From JBFXAN01 sp050184225 (GTDB lineage: Bacteria > Chloroflexota > Dehalococcoidia > CAUJGQ01): a stretch of 23,319 nt of DNA. Both the position numbers and the translations under genes were made by a program. The notes beneath the pieces were generated by a model. It saw only the letters and a program-made list of their open reading frames with translations, had not been told where the DNA came from and did not search any database. The stretch lies in contig JBFXAN010000096.1 of NCBI GenBank assembly GCA_050184225.1, positions 1 through 23,319 of the forward strand. The letters run 5' to 3'. Position 1 is the first letter of the stretch. Each line of letters starts with the position of its first letter. Positions 21,121-23,319 of the stretch are shown one piece after another.

Positions 21121-21837
21121 ATGAAGGAATCTGGTGAGATTCGCGGGCTGATCTTTGACTTCGACGGAACGATCGTCGATACGGAGCTACCCGCGTATCA
21201 GGCATGGCAGGAGATCTTTGAGGAACACGGTTGCTCGTTGCCGCTGCTGGAATGGGCGCAGTCGCTCGGCGGCGGCGACCGCGGGTTCGACCCGTGCCTC
21301 CATCTCGAAATGCAGCTGGGCCGCGCGCTGGATCAGACGGCGCTGCGCGAGCGGCGCCAGGCGCGGAAGATCGAGTTGCTCGCGGCGGAGGTTTTGCTGC
21401 CGGGCGTGGTCGAGTACGTCGAGGCCGCGCGGCGGCTGGATCTGAGGCTGGCGGTCGCGTCCAGTTCGCCGCGTGATTGGGTGGTGGAACACCTCGACCG
21501 CTTTGGACTGCTCGACTTCTTCCACTCCGTGAGTTGCGCGGATGATGTGGCGCGGGTGAAGCCGGACCCCGCCCTCTTCGAGCGCGCGCTCAACCTGCTT
21601 GACCTGCAGCCCGAGGAAGCGATCGTGATCGAAGACTCGCCGAACGGGATCACGGCGGCGAAAGCCGCTGGCATCTATTGTGTCGTCGTGCCGAACGCCC
21701 TCACGCGCGAGCTGTCGATCGGCCACGCTGACCGTCGCCTGGAGTGCCTGCTCGACCTGCCCCTGGAGTCGCTGATCGCGATCGTTGCCCGCGAGCGACA
21801 GGGTGGTCGCACGCACGGCGCCGACCTGATTCGGTAA
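21121..21837 (+). CDS. HAD-superfamily hydrolase, beta-phosphoglucomutase/phosphatase-like
   Basis: This 238-residue protein has all four HAD motifs. Motif I is IFDFDGTIVDTE (nucleophile D13, acid/base D15) and motif II is VASSSPRDW (about 113-120). Motif III is K147 in VKPDP, and motif IV is IEDSPNG (E171, D172). An alpha-helical C1 cap (about 22-90) marks it as subfamily I, like beta-phosphoglucomutase, phosphoglycolate phosphatase and sugar-phosphate phosphatases. The exact substrate is not determined. ATG 21121 is preferred because GGAG (21109-21112) lies 8 bases upstream; an in-frame ATG at 21115 has only 2 bases. It is a single-gene unit downstream of the nested repeat and convergent with the S33 hydrolase gene. 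Confidence 0.9.
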   Translation: MKESGEIRGLIFDFDGTIVDTELPAYQAWQEIFEEHGCSLPLLEWAQSLGGGDRGFDPCLHLEMQLGRALDQTALRERRQARKIELLAAEVLLPGVVEYVEAARRLDLRLAVASSSPRDWVVEHLDRFGLLDFFHSVSCADDVARVKPDPALFERALNLLDLQPEEAIVIEDSPNGITAAKAAGIYCVVVPNALTRELSIGHADRRLECLLDLPLESLIAIVARERQGGRTHGADLIR

Positions 21838-21880
21838 GAGCCGCCGCAGCCGGACCCGGTCCTTCGCGATACGGCGTGCG

Positions 21881-23319
21881 TCACGCCAGCGGACGATCGG
21901 GCCGCGGCACGAAGCGCGGACCTTCCAGTTCATCGATGCAGCCATCGGCCGGTTGCAGCAGCGGGGCGGCGATGAAGGAGAGCGCGATCACGGCAACACA
22001 GGCGCTGTGCTGGCTGTAGGTGACGACGTGACCCGCCGCCGGGAAGAGATAGGCATGGTTATTCGGCAACGTGCTCGCGGTCATTTCCGCCCAGACCGGC
22101 GGCGTCTGAAAGTCGTAGTTGCCGGAGAGGAGCAGCACCGGCACCGTGCTCGCCACCGGCTCGCTCACCTGCGCCCCACGATACGGAACGCCCCACGCAT
22201 CGCAAACGGCGCGTCCACCGAACGGCGTTCCCGGAGGAAAGTCGGCGCACAGCACGGCGTCGTAGATCGCCTTCGGCGCCCGTCGCGCCGCCTCCGGTCT
22301 ATCGGATGGATCGCCATCGTCCGGCACATCGCCGAGGCCCGCGAGGAAGAGGAGAAAGCCAAGCTCATCCGCCAGCATCTCCGTGTCGCCTTCGAGCACG
22401 CCGGCGACGAAGAGCGGCACCTGCTCCGCCAGCGATGGAATGCTGATCACCTCAAGGAACAGCTCGGCGAGCGCGCCAAAGGAAACCTCAACCGTTTCAC
22501 CCGTGTCTTCGTCGACAAAGAGTTGCAGCCGCTCGTTCGAGCGCGCCACCAGTTCGGCGAATTGGCCGCGCAGGTTCGGGTACTCGGCGTCGCAGACGGT
22601 GTCACGCTCGCAGTCCCGCAGGAAGCGGCCGAAGGCGAGGTGCGCCTCCTCCTCCAAAACATCCCCTTCGTAACCATCCAGCCACTGCGGCGGCGCAACA
22701 CCGTCGAGGATCGCCGATTCGACGACCTCCGGGTGGTTGCGCAGGGTGAAGAGGACGCCGGTCGTTCCATATGACGTCCCCATCAGGATCGCCCGCTCGT
22801 AGCCGAGCGCGTGGATGATGTCCTGCACGTCATGTGATGTTTCCGTGGTGTTGAACGAAGCGAGGTCGACGCCGCGCCGCTCGAGCTCGGCCCGGCAGGC
22901 GCGGACCTGATCGATCGCGGGCGATTGCGCACCCTTGATGATCGAGACGGCGTCGGTATCCACTACCGGCAACATCGGACAGGTGAGCGACGGCAGCGAC
23001 CGGCCGGTGCCACGTTGATCGAAGGCGATCACCGGCCGCTGCCGAACGAGCGTCTGTCCGAGCGGACTATCGAGGAATCCGAGAGACACCTCCTCCAGGC
23101 CGGAGCCGCCCGGTCCGCCCGCGAGATAGAGCAGCGGCGTCGCGCCGGCGGCCGCCGTCGGTGCGGTGAGGACGGCCACCGGCAGGTTCAGCGGTGGCAG
23201 GCCGGCGCGCTCGCGGCTCTGGGGAACGCGGACGACGCCGCAGCGGGCCGTCTCGCCGAGGACGAAGCCGTCGGGCAGTTCGAAGTTCGATGCACACGCA
23301 CCAGGAAGTAATGCCGGGA
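21881..23319 (-). CDS. S33-type alpha/beta hydrolase (tripeptidyl aminopeptidase-like), 5'-partial
   Basis: The frame is open to the right edge, so the N-terminus is missing and about 479 residues are visible. The visible start reads PGACASNFELPDGF and continues TARCGVVRVPQSRERAG, the usual beginning of the mature domain in secreted members. An internal GTG at 23179 is not the true start. Motifs are LYLAGGPGGSG (oxyanion), DQRGTGRS, nucleophile MGTSYGTTG, acid in LSGNYDFQTPP and His in AAGHVVTYSQ. C-terminal cysteines (SAC, GC) fit the TAP-like C-terminal domain. It likely cleaves short peptides or esters outside the membrane. Its stop is 43 bases from the convergent HAD gene with no strong terminator between. 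Confidence 0.9.
   Translation of the reverse strand, partial: PALLPGACASNFELPDGFVLGETARCGVVRVPQSRERAGLPPLNLPVAVLTAPTAAAGATPLLYLAGGPGGSGLEEVSLGFLDSPLGQTLVRQRPVIAFDQRGTGRSLPSLTCPMLPVVDTDAVSIIKGAQSPAIDQVRACRAELERRGVDLASFNTTETSHDVQDIIHALGYERAILMGTSYGTTGVLFTLRNHPEVVESAILDGVAPPQWLDGYEGDVLEEEAHLAFGRFLRDCERDTVCDAEYPNLRGQFAELVARSNERLQLFVDEDTGETVEVSFGALAELFLEVISIPSLAEQVPLFVAGVLEGDTEMLADELGFLLFLAGLGDVPDDGDPSDRPEAARRAPKAIYDAVLCADFPPGTPFGGRAVCDAWGVPYRGAQVSEPVASTVPVLLLSGNYDFQTPPVWAEMTASTLPNNHAYLFPAAGHVVTYSQHSACVAVIALSFIAAPLLQPADGCIDELEGPRFVPRPDRPLA

Noticed and set aside
23067..23179. Internal GTG at 23179 as start of the S33 hydrolase
   Set aside because: The frame stays open upstream to the window edge and encodes the conserved CGVVRVP region, so the gene is 5'-truncated by the window instead.

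Overview
This window looks like chromosomal DNA of a high-GC, probably monoderm-type bacterium. My best guess is Chloroflexota, Thermomicrobia-like. That is inferred from gene content (MMPL transporter, TPR-LuxR regulator, DUF4037, DUF309, AlkA-type glycosylase, S33 peptidase), from the GC-rich coding style, and from the many palindromic intergenic repeats. There is no rRNA, tRNA, transposase, integrase, phage gene or CRISPR array. 24 protein-coding genes are supported, and the last one runs off the right edge.

Layout. (1) 4-2280: MMPL/RND-type membrane transporter, closed by a 16-bp hairpin. (2) 2445-4241: a two-gene module of lower apparent GC, an Xre-HTH plus ImmA/IrrE-like metalloprotease regulator followed 6 nt later by a PIN-domain nuclease. 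This looks like a toxin-antitoxin or stress module, with a palindrome over its promoter. (3) 4339-5418: deoxyhypusine synthase-like protein whose catalytic lysine position reads Arg. (4) 8013 to 5576, minus strand: PHP phosphoesterase, crotonase-fold protein without the usual glutamates, and an acidic low-complexity protein. (5) 8228-13572, plus strand: TPR-LuxR regulator, alpha/beta hydrolase, Rv2258c-like methyltransferase and FAD-dependent oxidoreductase, which resembles a small tailoring-enzyme cluster. (6) 17711 to 13713, minus strand: five co-directional genes, namely a diiron (ExxH)2 ferritin-like protein, a 2[4Fe-4S] ferredoxin, a second ferritin-like protein, a DUF4037 nucleotidyltransferase-fold protein and a nucleoside hydrolase. 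I consider this the best candidate in the window for an undescribed system. (7) 17902-18575: two-helix membrane protein overlapping a DUF309 protein. (8) 20821 to 18629, minus strand: NifU-like protein, two hotdog thioesterases and an AlkA-type glycosylase. (9) 21121-21837: HAD phosphatase/mutase. (10) 23319 to 21881, minus strand: S33 tripeptidyl-peptidase-like hydrolase, N-terminus outside the window.

Almost every larger intergenic gap carries a palindrome. Three gaps (5463-5545, 18565-18639, 20951-21034) hold members of one family with a shared core (TCATcCTGAG...GAAGcATCTC type). The arms show compensatory changes between copies, and the loops are related. At 18565-18639 the two arms supply the stop codons of both convergent genes. 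Other palindromic families occur at 13593-13618, 16861-16903, 20918-21069 (nested around repeat copy 3) and 12049-12097. No stretch longer than about 300 bases lacks a gene; the largest gap, 20822-21120, holds a promoter and the nested repeat.
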